The notes: generated from the letters alone by a model not told the origin. Numbered from the stretch's first letter, positions 1 to 7,857 are shown. The stretch is 64,000 nucleotides of DNA from DAIPKP01 sp964545875 (GCA_964545875.1 CAZJHH010000006.1:161699-225698); one strand, 5' to 3'. A program made the numbers and translations.

Positions 1-49
1 AATCAAGGGTTTTTAGAGTTAATTCCGGAAGAAACGAATCGATACAGGA

Positions 50-80
50 ATCCCGGGACTGCAATTTCCCGGATTTTTTT
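50..80 (+). terminator. Probable intrinsic terminator of a gene upstream of the window
   Basis: A short GC-rich stem (50-58 pairing with 67-74, one bulged C at 54) is followed by a run of T at 74-80. It would end a plus-strand transcript entering from the left edge. No coding sequence for that transcript is visible inside the window. Confidence 0.5.
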
Positions 81-148
81 GTTTTCTGCCAGGGATCGAG
101 GGAATGGAAAAACTTTTTTTCCGCCTCCTCCCTCGAGGCTCTCTATAC

Positions 149-154
149 TATAAT
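149..154 (+). promoter_or_regulatory. Candidate -10 box upstream of the receiver gene
   Basis: TATAAT at 149-154 matches the sigma-70 -10 consensus and lies about 90 bases before the receiver-domain gene. There is no good -35 hexamer at the expected distance, so this is only a weak promoter call. Confidence 0.3.
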
Positions 155-244
155 GGGAAGAAACATTCCAGGCATTCCCTCCGGAAGCTCTCTTACCGCG
201 AAAAAGGGCTCCGGAACTTTCGATTGCTGAAATGAGGCCATGTT

Positions 245-691
245 ATGGACGAAGAAAAAATCGTTTCCCCCCAAGACCTCTCCTCGGAAAGAGAACCTTC
301 CAAACCATCGAATCTTCGGGTGCTCATCGTGGACGACGTGAAAACGAACCGCCAGCTCCTGTATTACATCCTCAAAAAAGAGGGCTTCCAGGTGGAAGAA
401 GCCCTGGAGGGAGCTCAGGCCATCCGGCTCTTTCAGGAATGGTCTCCCCACATCATTCTTATGGATCACCTCATGCCCGTCATGGACGGACTTGAAGCCA
501 CCGAGCAGATCCGGAGCCTCCCCGGAGGCGATAAGGTTCTCATCTTCGTCATCACCGCTAACGTCATGGAGGAAAATGAATCCGCCTCCCGAAAAGCCGG
601 AGCGAACGCTTTCATACGCAAGCCTTTCCGAAAGGCGGTTCTGCTGGAGGAGATACAAAAACATCTTCCTCTTCTCGAAAAAATGCTATAA
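245..691 (+). CDS. Stand-alone response-regulator receiver domain protein (CheY-like)
   Basis: This 148-residue protein is a single receiver domain behind a polar N-terminal tail of about 23 residues. The acidic pair D30/D31, phospho-acceptor D74 (in a MDHLMPVMDG context), switch T104 and K126 of the KPF motif are all present, so it should be phosphorylatable. No output domain follows. An in-frame stop at 233-235 shows it is not the cut-off end of a hybrid kinase in this frame. It ends 33 bases before nikR on the same strand, so the two may be co-transcribed. No histidine kinase is in the window, so its partner is unknown. The family is certain and the pathway is not. Confidence 0.85.
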   Translation: MDEEKIVSPQDLSSEREPSKPSNLRVLIVDDVKTNRQLLYYILKKEGFQVEEALEGAQAIRLFQEWSPHIILMDHLMPVMDGLEATEQIRSLPGGDKVLIFVITANVMEENESASRKAGANAFIRKPFRKAVLLEEIQKHLPLLEKML

Positions 692-724
692 TCTCGTACT
701 GTACTTCGAGAGGAGGCTTTACCC

Positions 725-1138
725 ATGTCCCGTATCAGCCGATTCAGCGTCTCTCTCCCCCAGGATCTCCTGGAGAAGTTCGACGCCCTCATCGCTTCCC
801 AGCACTATCCCACCCGCTCCAAGGCCATCGGAGACCTCATCCGGGAGAGTCTGGTGAAAAACGAATGGACTTCGGGAAAGGAAGTGGCGGGGGCCATCGT
901 GCTCGTCTACGATCATCACAAGCGAGAGCTTTCCAACACTCTGGTGGAACTGCAGCACAACTTCCACAAGATCATCGTATCCACCCAGCACATCCATCTG
1001 GATCATGACACCTGCCTGGAGATCCTGGCAGTTCGGGGAAAAGCCGAGGTGGTGCAGGAGCTTTCCCACAAACTAAAGGCCCTCAAGGGCATTCTTCACA
1101 CATCTCTTGCCATGGGAACCAGCGGATCCGGGCTTTAA
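725..1138 (+). CDS. nikR: Nickel-responsive transcriptional regulator NikR
   Basis: The 137-residue protein has an N-terminal ribbon-helix-helix DNA-binding domain (residues 1-48) and a C-terminal ACT-like metal-binding domain. H89, H91 and C97 reproduce the H-x-H-x5-C nickel site of E. coli NikR (H87, H89, C95), and H78 corresponds to the fourth ligand H76. Length is that of the family. NikR represses nickel uptake genes when nickel is sufficient, but no nickel transporter is visible in this window, so its targets lie elsewhere. It follows the receiver gene closely and converges with the CobT-like gene. The RBS GAGGAGG lies just before the ATG. Confidence 0.9.
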   Translation: MSRISRFSVSLPQDLLEKFDALIASQHYPTRSKAIGDLIRESLVKNEWTSGKEVAGAIVLVYDHHKRELSNTLVELQHNFHKIIVSTQHIHLDHDTCLEILAVRGKAEVVQELSHKLKALKGILHTSLAMGTSGSGL

Positions 1139-1144
1139 CATCCA

Positions 1145-2128
1145 TCAGACTGTTTTCTTTCGGGGAGCCTCTCCTAAAGAGCCGTAAAGATCCAAAACCC
1201 GTGCGAGCACCGTCTCCCGGGAGACCCCGAGATCTTCGGCATATCTGAGAGCTCCCGCCATGCCCATGAGATCCTTCGCGTCATCCTTTCGGAAGGTTCC
1301 CCAGGTTCCGGCAAACTCTCCCCCGGCGATCTCCCGGTATCCCATCTGGAGGTTCTTCGCCAGCCTTTCTCTCTGGCTGCGAAGGGTTTCGTTTCGGGAA
1401 GGGAAGAGATCGATTCCCAAAGGACGCCGGATTTTTTGGGCACGCAGAAAAGCTCCTACTCCGAGCATGGAAAGATCTCCTCCGAGAAAGATCCCGCAGC
1501 TCCGGGGTGCCCCTGCGGCAATACCCCCCAGCACCGAAAGAGAAGGATCTCCGCTCAACAGAAGGGCCTCCCAGGGATTTCCCTGGAGCCCTCCTTCCCG
1601 GATTCCCGTTTTGGAAGCGTAGTCGTTCCAGAGGAGATCCCTCTGCGAAGTTATCTCCTCCACATCCGAAAGAAGCTCCTCCTCCTCCCATCCCAATCCC
1701 CGAAGGAGCAACAGGCTTCCCAGAACGCCTCCGGGAACACAGCTTCCCAGAACGAGACGATCCGTAATCTTACCAAGCTCTCTTCCAAGCTGAAGAGCCC
1801 GGGAAAAACGGCGTTTCTCCCCCTCCAGAGAGAGGGGATGTTCCGGAGAGGTTCCTCCCATTTCGATAAAGGGCACCTCCGGGCTCTTCCAGGAACCGCT
1901 TCTCGCCAGAAGAGCGGGAAACCCGGTTTCCAGAAGAGCTCCCCGGGCCAGAAGAAAAGGAAAAAGATCCTCCGGAGCGGGAGCGTTTTCCAGAGAGGGA
2001 AAAATGCCCATAAAAATCTCTCCCCCCCTGGCGGTATAAAGGTGGGAAGCATCTTCTCCCCCCTCTTTCCAACGTCCCAGACCGGGAAGAATACCCCACG
2101 ACGAATCTCCAAGAACACATACGAACAT
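1145..2128 (-). CDS. CobT-like (NaMN:DMB phosphoribosyltransferase superfamily) protein
   Basis: The start is placed at the ATG at 2128 because a strong GGGAGGGG precedes it, giving 327 residues. A longer frame reaches 2179 without such support. A glycine-rich CVPGGVLGS segment in the middle and a GGDLSMLG segment later resemble the substrate-binding glycine motifs of the cobalamin-pathway phosphoribosyltransferase CobT, in its divergent archaeal/cyanobacterial-type branch. If so, it would act in lower-ligand activation for cobamide synthesis. The match is recalled by motif only, and other cobamide genes are absent nearby. It converges on nikR and is divergent from the radical SAM gene. Confidence 0.5.
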   Translation of the reverse strand: MFVCVLGDSSWGILPGLGRWKEGGEDASHLYTARGGEIFMGIFPSLENAPAPEDLFPFLLARGALLETGFPALLARSGSWKSPEVPFIEMGGTSPEHPLSLEGEKRRFSRALQLGRELGKITDRLVLGSCVPGGVLGSLLLLRGLGWEEEELLSDVEEITSQRDLLWNDYASKTGIREGGLQGNPWEALLLSGDPSLSVLGGIAAGAPRSCGIFLGGDLSMLGVGAFLRAQKIRRPLGIDLFPSRNETLRSQRERLAKNLQMGYREIAGGEFAGTWGTFRKDDAKDLMGMAGALRYAEDLGVSRETVLARVLDLYGSLGEAPRKKTV

Positions 2129-2194
2129 GATACCCCTCCCAGGTTCCGTACTATCCCCGCGCCACTTCCCCGGTGGCATTTTTCACCGGCCAGG

Positions 2195-2223
2195 AGTATA
2201 CTGGAACATAAACGGGATAATAA
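2195..2223 (-). promoter_or_regulatory. Candidate sigma-70 promoter for the CobT-like gene
   Basis: Read on the minus strand, TTATTA (2218-2223) and TATACT (2195-2200) are separated by 17 bases and lie about 67 bases before the start codon. The -10 is good and the -35 is moderate. Confidence 0.4.
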
Positions 2224-2256
2224 CCTTGTTTTTCAGCTCTTTTCCACACAATAACA

Positions 2257-2273
2257 AGAATAATGATAATTCT
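2257..2273. promoter_or_regulatory. Fur-box-like palindrome
   Basis: AGAAT and ATTCT arms surround an AATGATA core. The central TAATGATAAT (2261-2270) matches ten consecutive positions of the classical Fur box. It sits in the divergent region between the CobT-like gene and the radical SAM gene. No Fur protein is encoded in the window, so this is a site prediction only. Confidence 0.45.
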
Positions 2274-2296
2274 GCCTGTCGCCTCCGCATATCCGG

Positions 2297-2319
2297 AGGA
2301 TGATCCCCGGGGTCATCCT
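2297..2319. repeat. Inverted repeat just upstream of the radical SAM gene
   Basis: AGGATGA (2297-2303) and TCATCCT (2313-2319) flank CCCC/GGGG, making an almost perfect 11-bp hairpin with one bulged T. It lies 27 bases before the start codon and has no T-run behind it, so an operator or mRNA leader structure is more likely than a terminator. Confidence 0.45.
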
Positions 2320-2345
2320 ACATTTTATATAAAGGGGGATGGGTC

Positions 2346-3794
2346 ATGAATCTCACGTTTAAAGAAAAGACCCAGCGTTTCGTCAGCACCAAGGTTCTGG
2401 ATTCCATTATCCAGAAGGCGAGGAGCGGAGATCTTACGGATCTCGCCAAGCTCTTCGAAAACATCGCCGCTCTGGCACCTGCGTCCTACCACCGGAAAAT
2501 CTTCCGGGAAATCGCCGCCCTGGTTCGGGAAAATCACCCCTATGCGGGGGTTTTCCGGCGAATCGCCCGGGAGCTTAACCCCAACTCTCTCCAGAAAATT
2601 CTCCAGAATCTCATGGTAAACTTCATGGTCCTCGGCAGAGGAATCCGGGATCGCAAGATGCGGGAGCTGGGGGTACACCTTCCCAACTTTCTCACCATCA
2701 GCCCCACCATGCGATGCAATCTCTCCTGCGAGGGATGCTACGCCTCGGAATACGATCAGGGCCAAGAGCTTTCCTACGAGGTTCTGGACCGCATCATTTC
2801 GGAGGGCAAGGAACTGGGCATGTTCTTTCACACTCTCTCGGGAGGGGAGGTGCTTCTTCACTCCAGGATTTTCGATATCTGGGAAAAACACCGGGATTGC
2901 TACTTTCAATTCTACACCAACGGCACCCTTCTTTCGGAACAAATTATAGAACGCCTCGCCGCCCTGGGCAACGTGGCTCCCATGATCTCCGTGGAGGGCT
3001 CCCGGGAGAGCACCGAGGCCCGGAGAGGCAAAGGCTCCTACGATATCATTCTGAAGGCCTTCGAAACCATGAAGCGGGCGGGCATGGCTTTCGGTTTCAG
3101 CGCCACCTATACGAACCGCAGTGCGGATTCCATCGCCAGCGACACCTTCATCCGCACCATGCGGGATGCGGGGTGCTACATGGGATGGATCTTCCAGTAC
3201 GTTCCCATCGGCAAAACCCCGGATCTCTCCTATATGGCCACGCCGCAGCAGCGCAAGGCTCTGCATCTCAAAGTACGGGACTGGCGGAAAAACCCGGAAT
3301 TTCCCGTATTCGTGGGGGATTTCTGGAACGACGGCCCCCATGTGGACGGTTGCATGGCGGGAGGCCAGAAGTACTGGCACATCATCGCCAACGGAGATGT
3401 GGAACCCTGCGTTTTCGTTCCCTTTGCGGTGGATAACATCCACGGCAAATCCCTGGTAGACATCGCCAGGAGCCCCTTCTTCGCCGCCATCCGGGAAGCC
3501 CAGCCCTACGATGACGACAACCTTCTGCGCCCCTGCATGGTTATCGACCACCCTCACGTACTCCGGGAGATTGTGGAAAAACACCAGGCCCGCCCCTGCC
3601 ATCCCGGACTGGAGGCCATACTGCAAGGAAAGGTGGCCGCGGGGCTGGAGAGCTACGCCCGGGGAGTGCGGGAGGCCCTGGATCCCCTCTGGGAAGCCTC
3701 GGAACGCCGGGAATATCTTAAAGCGCTGGAAAAAGAAGACAACCCCGCGGCACGGCAGCGCTTCGAAAAACGCTATCCCCTGGAAGCTCGATAA
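2346..3794 (+). CDS. Radical SAM protein with C-terminal auxiliary-cluster cysteines, function unknown
   Basis: The 482-residue enzyme carries the radical SAM CX3CX2C motif at C124, C128 and C131, preceded by a helical N-terminal region of about 120 residues. A GGE motif follows for AdoMet binding. Four further cysteines at C336, C355, C397 and C418 are arranged like a SPASM-type auxiliary cluster domain. Such enzymes often modify peptides or complete cofactors and heme, but no precursor peptide or cofactor pathway is seen beside it. A GGGGG sequence precedes the ATG. It is divergent from the CobT-like gene across a Fur-box-like site. The superfamily is certain and the substrate is unknown. 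Confidence 0.8.
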   Translation: MNLTFKEKTQRFVSTKVLDSIIQKARSGDLTDLAKLFENIAALAPASYHRKIFREIAALVRENHPYAGVFRRIARELNPNSLQKILQNLMVNFMVLGRGIRDRKMRELGVHLPNFLTISPTMRCNLSCEGCYASEYDQGQELSYEVLDRIISEGKELGMFFHTLSGGEVLLHSRIFDIWEKHRDCYFQFYTNGTLLSEQIIERLAALGNVAPMISVEGSRESTEARRGKGSYDIILKAFETMKRAGMAFGFSATYTNRSADSIASDTFIRTMRDAGCYMGWIFQYVPIGKTPDLSYMATPQQRKALHLKVRDWRKNPEFPVFVGDFWNDGPHVDGCMAGGQKYWHIIANGDVEPCVFVPFAVDNIHGKSLVDIARSPFFAAIREAQPYDDDNLLRPCMVIDHPHVLREIVEKHQARPCHPGLEAILQGKVAAGLESYARGVREALDPLWEASERREYLKALEKEDNPAARQRFEKRYPLEAR

Positions 3795-3870
3795 CCTGCG
3801 GAATATACCGGCCCACGTTCCGGATTCCACCGGAAGATGCGGCGAAAACCCCGCAAAAATCCGGCACGCC

Positions 3871-3912
3871 CATATGAAAAGGAGCCTCTGTGAAGAGGCT
3901 CCTTTTCATATG
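3871..3912. terminator. Perfect 18-bp hairpin, probable bidirectional terminator
   Basis: Positions 3871-3888 and 3895-3912 are exact reverse complements around a 6-base loop. The GC-rich core is framed by AAAA on the left and TTTT on the right, so it can terminate the radical SAM transcript and transcripts arriving from the minus strand. Its right edge abuts the DUF3795-like gene fragment exactly. Confidence 0.65.
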
Positions 3913-3984
3913 GCGAAGAGGCTTCAGAATACGGCCCGCAGGCCGCCGCGAAATTTTTCCCGTTTTCCCCGTACCACCCGCCAT
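3913..3984 (-). pseudogene. 5' fragment of a second DUF3795-family gene
   Basis: These 72 bases align along their full length with 5481-5553, the first 24 codons of the intact DUF3795 gene, with roughly ten mismatches and one single-base indel that shifts the frame. The similarity runs from the ATG to the base next to the hairpin at 3871-3912 and then stops. The rest of the gene is missing. It is a truncated, non-functional copy. Confidence 0.6.
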
Positions 3985-4032
3985 GCATGCCTCCCTGGAG
4001 GCATCGTTCTCAACCAGCCATCTTCACGGACG

Positions 4033-4971
4033 TCAGGGAAATTGCAAAAAATCATAAGTTTCGTAGAGTTCCCGCAGTTCCAGATAATAACGCTGCGGAT
4101 CCTCCAGAAAAAAGGCCACCCGGTCCAACACCGCCAGCTGTTCCTCGGAAAGCTTTTTCGGATCCGCCAAGGGATCGGAAGAAATCGGCGGCTGCTCCCA
4201 GTAAATCGGCTCATGCCCCAGAACCGCCGCCATGTCATGACACAGGATATCGAGAACAGGGTGAAAGCCCCACCAGTCCCCCACGCCGTAAAGTGCGGAA
4301 TTCAGATTTCCCCGCCGGAATTCCTGCCATACCTTACCGGCAAAGGAAAATTCCTCTTCAGGAAAATTCACTCTCTCCCGGTCCGGATCCACCAGTATCC
4401 ACCGCCGCCTTTCCGCATCCCACACTTCGCATATCACATGATACACAAAACGCCCCCGCCCGAGATACGATGCAAATCCATAACGAATCCGCACGGGAAC
4501 ACCCTGGTATTTCAATATGGCCCCCAGCAAAAGCGCGTGATACCGGCATGAAACCACCAGGCGGCACTCCGGGGCACGATCGGAAACGAGCCCCCGGGAA
4601 TCCCGGTCATACAAACCTTTCAAAAGAGCTCTGACGGTAGGATACTTTTCATCCTCATTTTCCCGACCTTCCGGAAGAAGGTGCCGGTACCGGGGCAGAT
4701 CCGCCGCCGGGTGAATAAACTGAGATTTTATCAATGTGCAGAGGCTCTGCAGATCTTCCGGCAAATCCACAAAGGCCCTTTCATATTCCCCGGGATCCGT
4801 ATCCGCCCCGTAGTGCAGGTACACCTCCATCGCCGCACCGCCATCATACCGCTCTCCACTTTCCATATCAGCGAGCACCTCCCGGGAAATCCCGGCGCCG
4901 CACATCGAAAAAACCATCGTGGCGGCCATGAAAATCCATACAAAACAGCGAAAGATTTTTCGGTAAATCAT
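4033..4971 (-). CDS. Exported transglutaminase-fold protein
   Basis: The 312-residue protein begins with a signal peptide or anchor (basic MIYRK, then a hydrophobic stretch to about residue 27). The transglutaminase-like triad is visible as C142 in VVSCRYHALLL, H178 in YHVICEVW and D195 in WILVDPD. This fold serves as a cysteine protease, amidase or crosslinker in bacteria, and here it should act outside the cytoplasmic membrane. A GAGGAGG precedes the ATG. The next gene upstream on the strand is the DUF3795 gene 57 bases away. The substrate cannot be inferred. Confidence 0.75.
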   Translation of the reverse strand: MIYRKIFRCFVWIFMAATMVFSMCGAGISREVLADMESGERYDGGAAMEVYLHYGADTDPGEYERAFVDLPEDLQSLCTLIKSQFIHPAADLPRYRHLLPEGRENEDEKYPTVRALLKGLYDRDSRGLVSDRAPECRLVVSCRYHALLLGAILKYQGVPVRIRYGFASYLGRGRFVYHVICEVWDAERRRWILVDPDRERVNFPEEEFSFAGKVWQEFRRGNLNSALYGVGDWWGFHPVLDILCHDMAAVLGHEPIYWEQPPISSDPLADPKKLSEEQLAVLDRVAFFLEDPQRYYLELRELYETYDFLQFP

Positions 4972-5028
4972 CCGCTCCTCCTCAGATGAACAAATTCTTC
5001 ACTCCTTTTCTTCAACCCCATGCACCGA

Positions 5029-5553
5029 TTATTCTTTTTGACTTGAGACCTCCAGGACTTTCCTGATTTCCTCTCCGTGTTTCGCCACGTACTCACAGCT
5101 CGGTTCTTCTCCGCAATTTCTGCATTTCAGGTCGTAGGCAGAGTTAAGAGTTTTACATGCGGGGCAGGAGTATTTTTTCCGGGCCTCCTCCAGCCACCGG
5201 GTATACCCCACGGCTCCGATTCGTTCGAGATCCTCCCAAAGTTCGATCCGATGGGGCCTTTCCGCCTGAAAGGCCTTTAAAGTCTCACAGGGATATTCCG
5301 GACACTCCACGCAAAAATCGACTCCCCGCTCCGCCGCACAGGAAAACATGGCGCATTGCTGGCAGTAGGGGCCTCTTTTCTCCGAACGGCACCCGTAACA
5401 TCTCATGACTTCCTCGGAAAGTTGAAACTTTGCCGCCAGCTGTTTCAGCCTTTCGGGATCCTCCTTCGTGGCTATGAACAGCGAACAGGCTTCACAATAC
5501 AGCCCGCAGACCGCCGCAAGATTTTTTTCCGTTTTCCCCGTACTCTCCGCCAT
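5029..5553 (-). CDS. DUF3795-family cysteine-rich protein
   Basis: The 174-residue protein opens with the AAVCGLYCEACSLF signature of DUF3795 and has many paired cysteines (CYGC, CQQC, CVEC), followed by a C-terminal zinc-ribbon-like pair (CPAC and CRNC). Metal binding, probably zinc or an Fe-S cluster, is likely but no reaction is known for the family. It has its own promoter at 5621-5649. A truncated relative of its first 24 codons lies at 3913-3984 beyond the transglutaminase-fold gene. Confidence 0.8.
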   Translation of the reverse strand: MAESTGKTEKNLAAVCGLYCEACSLFIATKEDPERLKQLAAKFQLSEEVMRCYGCRSEKRGPYCQQCAMFSCAAERGVDFCVECPEYPCETLKAFQAERPHRIELWEDLERIGAVGYTRWLEEARKKYSCPACKTLNSAYDLKCRNCGEEPSCEYVAKHGEEIRKVLEVSSQKE

Positions 5554-5620
5554 TTTTTAAAACACCCCCATGCACGTATACAAAATAGTTACATAAAAAT
5601 ACACCAGAAAACAGATTTCC

Positions 5621-5649
5621 ATTAAAAAACAAATGTAAAAATTTGTCAA
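5621..5649 (-). promoter_or_regulatory. Sigma-70 promoter of the DUF3795 gene
   Basis: On the minus strand a consensus TTGACA (5644-5649) and TTTAAT (5621-5626) are separated by exactly 17 bases. Transcription would start near 5614, about 60 bases before the start codon at 5553. Confidence 0.6.
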
Positions 5650-5733
5650 TGAAAACCCTGCAGAAAGGCACCCTCCTTGATCGAGCGTTCCGAGAAAGCC
5701 CTTCGCAGCCGGAGCTGACACCCTCTTTATAAA

Positions 5734-5773
5734 AACGTGGTGGATCCCCGCTTCGGAAGGGATCCACCACGTT
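5734..5773 (-). terminator. Intrinsic terminator of the HxlR gene
   Basis: Arms 5734-5748 and 5759-5773 are perfectly complementary (15 bp). On the minus strand the hairpin is followed by TTTTT. It begins right at the stop codon of the HxlR gene. Confidence 0.75.
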
Positions 5774-6123
5774 CAGTCCGGATCGTGCTCGGTACAATGA
5801 AACACCTCTTTCGCCCATTTCCGCGACCAGTCTCCGAAAGGGCGAATAAGCGTTACGAGTTCCCGGCCTCGTTCCGTCAGTCGGTATCCATCCAGGATAC
5901 GCTCGGCAATGTCGGCTTCCCGCAAATCCTTGATGCGACTGTTGAGGATGGAAGGAGAAATCGATTCGCACCGTTCCTGAAGCTTTCGAAAGGTATGCGG
6001 ACCATCCTGAAGCTGCCATATCACGCCCATGGCCCAGGTTCTCCCGAGCAAGTCCAGCAGCGCCATAATGGGAACTCCCGTTTTCGAACCTCTCACAGGT
6101 TTTCCTGGAATTGGAATTGTCAT
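5773..6123 (-). CDS. HxlR-family winged-helix transcriptional regulator
   Basis: The 116-residue protein is one HxlR-type winged helix. The conserved pattern W.MGVIWQL.DGPHTFRKLQ, SPSILNSRIKDL and the wing GYRLTERGRELV is clear. Unlike many members it has no cysteine in the N-terminal 25 residues, although C53 and C111 occur later. HxlR proteins respond to aldehydes, oxidants or small ligands and usually control a neighbouring oxidoreductase. The flavodoxin/ferredoxin gene just upstream on the same strand is the obvious candidate. A terminator starts at its stop codon. Confidence 0.85.
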   Translation of the reverse strand: MTIPIPGKPVRGSKTGVPIMALLDLLGRTWAMGVIWQLQDGPHTFRKLQERCESISPSILNSRIKDLREADIAERILDGYRLTERGRELVTLIRPFGDWSRKWAKEVFHCTEHDPD

Positions 6124-6256
6124 GAAAACTCCTTATCTTCGATGTTCCGTTTTTTGGAGAAACCCCGTATTTCCGGAGATTTCCTCCCGTTTCATCGCCC
6201 CGATAACGCAAACCACCGGATGCTCATGCCACGACACCCTTCAAACCATCGGCAGA

Positions 6257-7057
6257 TTACACAAAGCACTCCGGTTCCTTGCGCTCTTTGTACAGCGTAT
6301 GAAGCCGTATCGCCGCCTCTTTGACCTGACCGTTTTTCATCGTTCTGGCGCCTTGGGGGCAATGTTTTATGCAGGCGCAACAACTTATACATTTTTCCGT
6401 GTCGATTATACGCGTATTCTCCGGATCGATAGCCCCGACGGGACAAACTTCCACACACGTTCCCCGGTGGGTACATGCATGGCTAACGGCAATGAAATCG
6501 ACACTCCAGAGTTTCGTTACCCCTTCATAGGGATAGGTTCCGGGGATATGCACATTGGCGGCGCGATCGAGGGATGTCATGGCGAGGAGCTTCTCTCCTA
6601 TGGTACGCCCAAAAGCTTCTGCATGGCGAAGGTCGCGCATATCCGGACGGCCTTCGGCGGTGGGAAGTTCGGAGCTTGAGAAAGAGTGTTCTCCGATATA
6701 GGCCGCCCCGGCGATGGGAATGCATCCGCGGTTTTGTACCCTATCATGCAATTCGAGAAGCGCATCTCCATACGTCCGGTTTCCGTAGACCACCACGCAG
6801 ACGGTGGGGGTTCGGCGGGGACGAATCGAAGAAAGCCAGCTTTGCAGTAAGGCGGGCACCCGTCCCATATAGACGGGTACCCCAAGAACAAGAAGATCCT
6901 TTTCCGTGATATGCAGAGGACGGGTTCTCGCCTCGGGGGAAGTGATATCCAGGAACTCCGCCGGAGAGTGACCGATCCCGCGGGCAATACTGTGAAGAAT
7001 CGTCTTGGTGGTTCCTGTGGGGGAAAAATAGGCAAGTTTCAGTGATTGTATATTCAT
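6257..7057 (-). CDS. EFR1-family flavodoxin/ferredoxin fusion protein
   Basis: The start is set at the ATG at 7057 because GAGGAGA lies 9 bases before it; a longer frame to 7096 has no RBS. The 266-residue protein has an N-terminal flavodoxin-like domain (YFSPTGTTK phosphate loop near residue 10) and a C-terminal 2[4Fe-4S] ferredoxin domain with CTHRGTCVEVCPVGAI and CISCCACIKHCPQGA. Such fusions shuttle electrons between NAD(P)H or ferredoxin and unknown acceptors in anaerobes. It lies upstream of the HxlR gene on the same strand with a 133-base gap. Confidence 0.85.
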   Translation of the reverse strand: MNIQSLKLAYFSPTGTTKTILHSIARGIGHSPAEFLDITSPEARTRPLHITEKDLLVLGVPVYMGRVPALLQSWLSSIRPRRTPTVCVVVYGNRTYGDALLELHDRVQNRGCIPIAGAAYIGEHSFSSSELPTAEGRPDMRDLRHAEAFGRTIGEKLLAMTSLDRAANVHIPGTYPYEGVTKLWSVDFIAVSHACTHRGTCVEVCPVGAIDPENTRIIDTEKCISCCACIKHCPQGARTMKNGQVKEAAIRLHTLYKERKEPECFV

Positions 7058-7251
7058 GGGTTCTCCTCGCAGCACCATGTTTCGCCGCAAGCACATTCGG
7101 CCATGCGGGATAGTTCCTTGAAAATCCTTGGAATGGCTTTACGCGGCTTTATCTCAAAAAACGTCGGGTTCGTCCTTTATGTTTCGTGATTCCGACGCGG
7201 CGGTATCCGAGATGGCACACCGGCTGCACTACCAGGGGGAGAGGATTTCTC

Positions 7252-7623
7252 TCATGCTTGCTGAAAAAACTGCACGCTCAGCCCATCCGGATCTTTAACG
7301 CAAAAAAACCGCGATCCTCCGGGGATATTCACCGGCCCACGGTGAACGGGAATATTATGGCGCCGCACCGTTTCCAGCATGACATCCACGGAATCCACCG
7401 CAAAGCCGAGGGAAAGGCCTTCCCCGTACGAAACGGCATCCGCATTGCTATCCGCCAGAAGCTCGACCAACGTCTCATCCTTCACTCCATTGCCCATAAA
7501 CGCAATTTCCACGCCGGGCCCTGCGGGAAACCGCTTTACCACGTGAAGTCCCGTCAAGGTCGTATAAAAGGCGATGGATTCGTCCAAATTACGGACGGCG
7601 ATTGTTGCCCACAAAAACTTCAT
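7252..7623 (-). CDS. VOC (glyoxalase/bleomycin-resistance) family protein
   Basis: The start is placed at the ATG at 7623, which follows GGAGGGG; five extra codons extend upstream without support. The 123-residue protein shows the paired beta-alpha-beta-beta-beta VOC fold: FLWATIAVRNLDESIAFY at the start and FFCVKDPDGLSVQFFQ at the end, with the typical terminal Glu/Gln metal-ligand position occupied by Q. Substrate is unknown; members include glyoxalases, dioxygenases and antibiotic-binding proteins. A 23-bp palindrome (7673-7727) lies 50 bases upstream. Confidence 0.8.
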   Translation of the reverse strand: MKFLWATIAVRNLDESIAFYTTLTGLHVVKRFPAGPGVEIAFMGNGVKDETLVELLADSNADAVSYGEGLSLGFAVDSVDVMLETVRRHNIPVHRGPVNIPGGSRFFCVKDPDGLSVQFFQQA

Positions 7624-7672
7624 GATACCCCTCCTCAATATAGGTTGTCATGACACGTATTGCAAACTCCAT

Positions 7673-7727
7673 GTTACACTATCCGCAGCTTGCTATAAAA
7701 TTAGTAGCAAGCTGCGGATAGTGTAAC
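7673..7727. repeat. Perfect 23-bp inverted repeat with 9-base loop
   Basis: Positions 7673-7695 and 7705-7727 are exact reverse complements, with loop TAAAATTAG. It lies between the divergent VOC gene and carA, so it is upstream of both and does not fit an ordinary terminator. It may be an operator, an attenuator-like structure or a small palindromic element. Confidence 0.7.
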
Positions 7728-7857
7728 GCCGCATGATCCCGTTGTCAAGTCTTTGCAGAAGAAGGGATTTTCCATGGGTGGGACTTCCGGAGCTCATGCC
7801 ACCGCACCTTCGCGCCGCATCACCCCAAGGCATGATTCTTTCCTGTTTGAAAAGGGG

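Noticed and set aside
2325..3830. A minus-strand open frame of 501 codons opposite the radical SAM gene
   Set aside because: The plus strand has the radical SAM motif and a good RBS; the antisense sequence resembles no family.
7179..7290. Plus-strand frame starting with ATG at 7179 and reading MFRDSDAAVSEMAHRLH
   Set aside because: It reads like protein for about 30 residues but has no RBS, runs into the opposite-strand VOC gene and ends after some 39 codons. Coincidence or a very short remnant; not enough to call.
7637..7665. TTGCAA-N17-TATATT promoter for the VOC gene at 7252-7623
   Set aside because: It would start transcription about 7 bases before the ATG, inside the ribosome-binding site, so it is unlikely to drive the gene.
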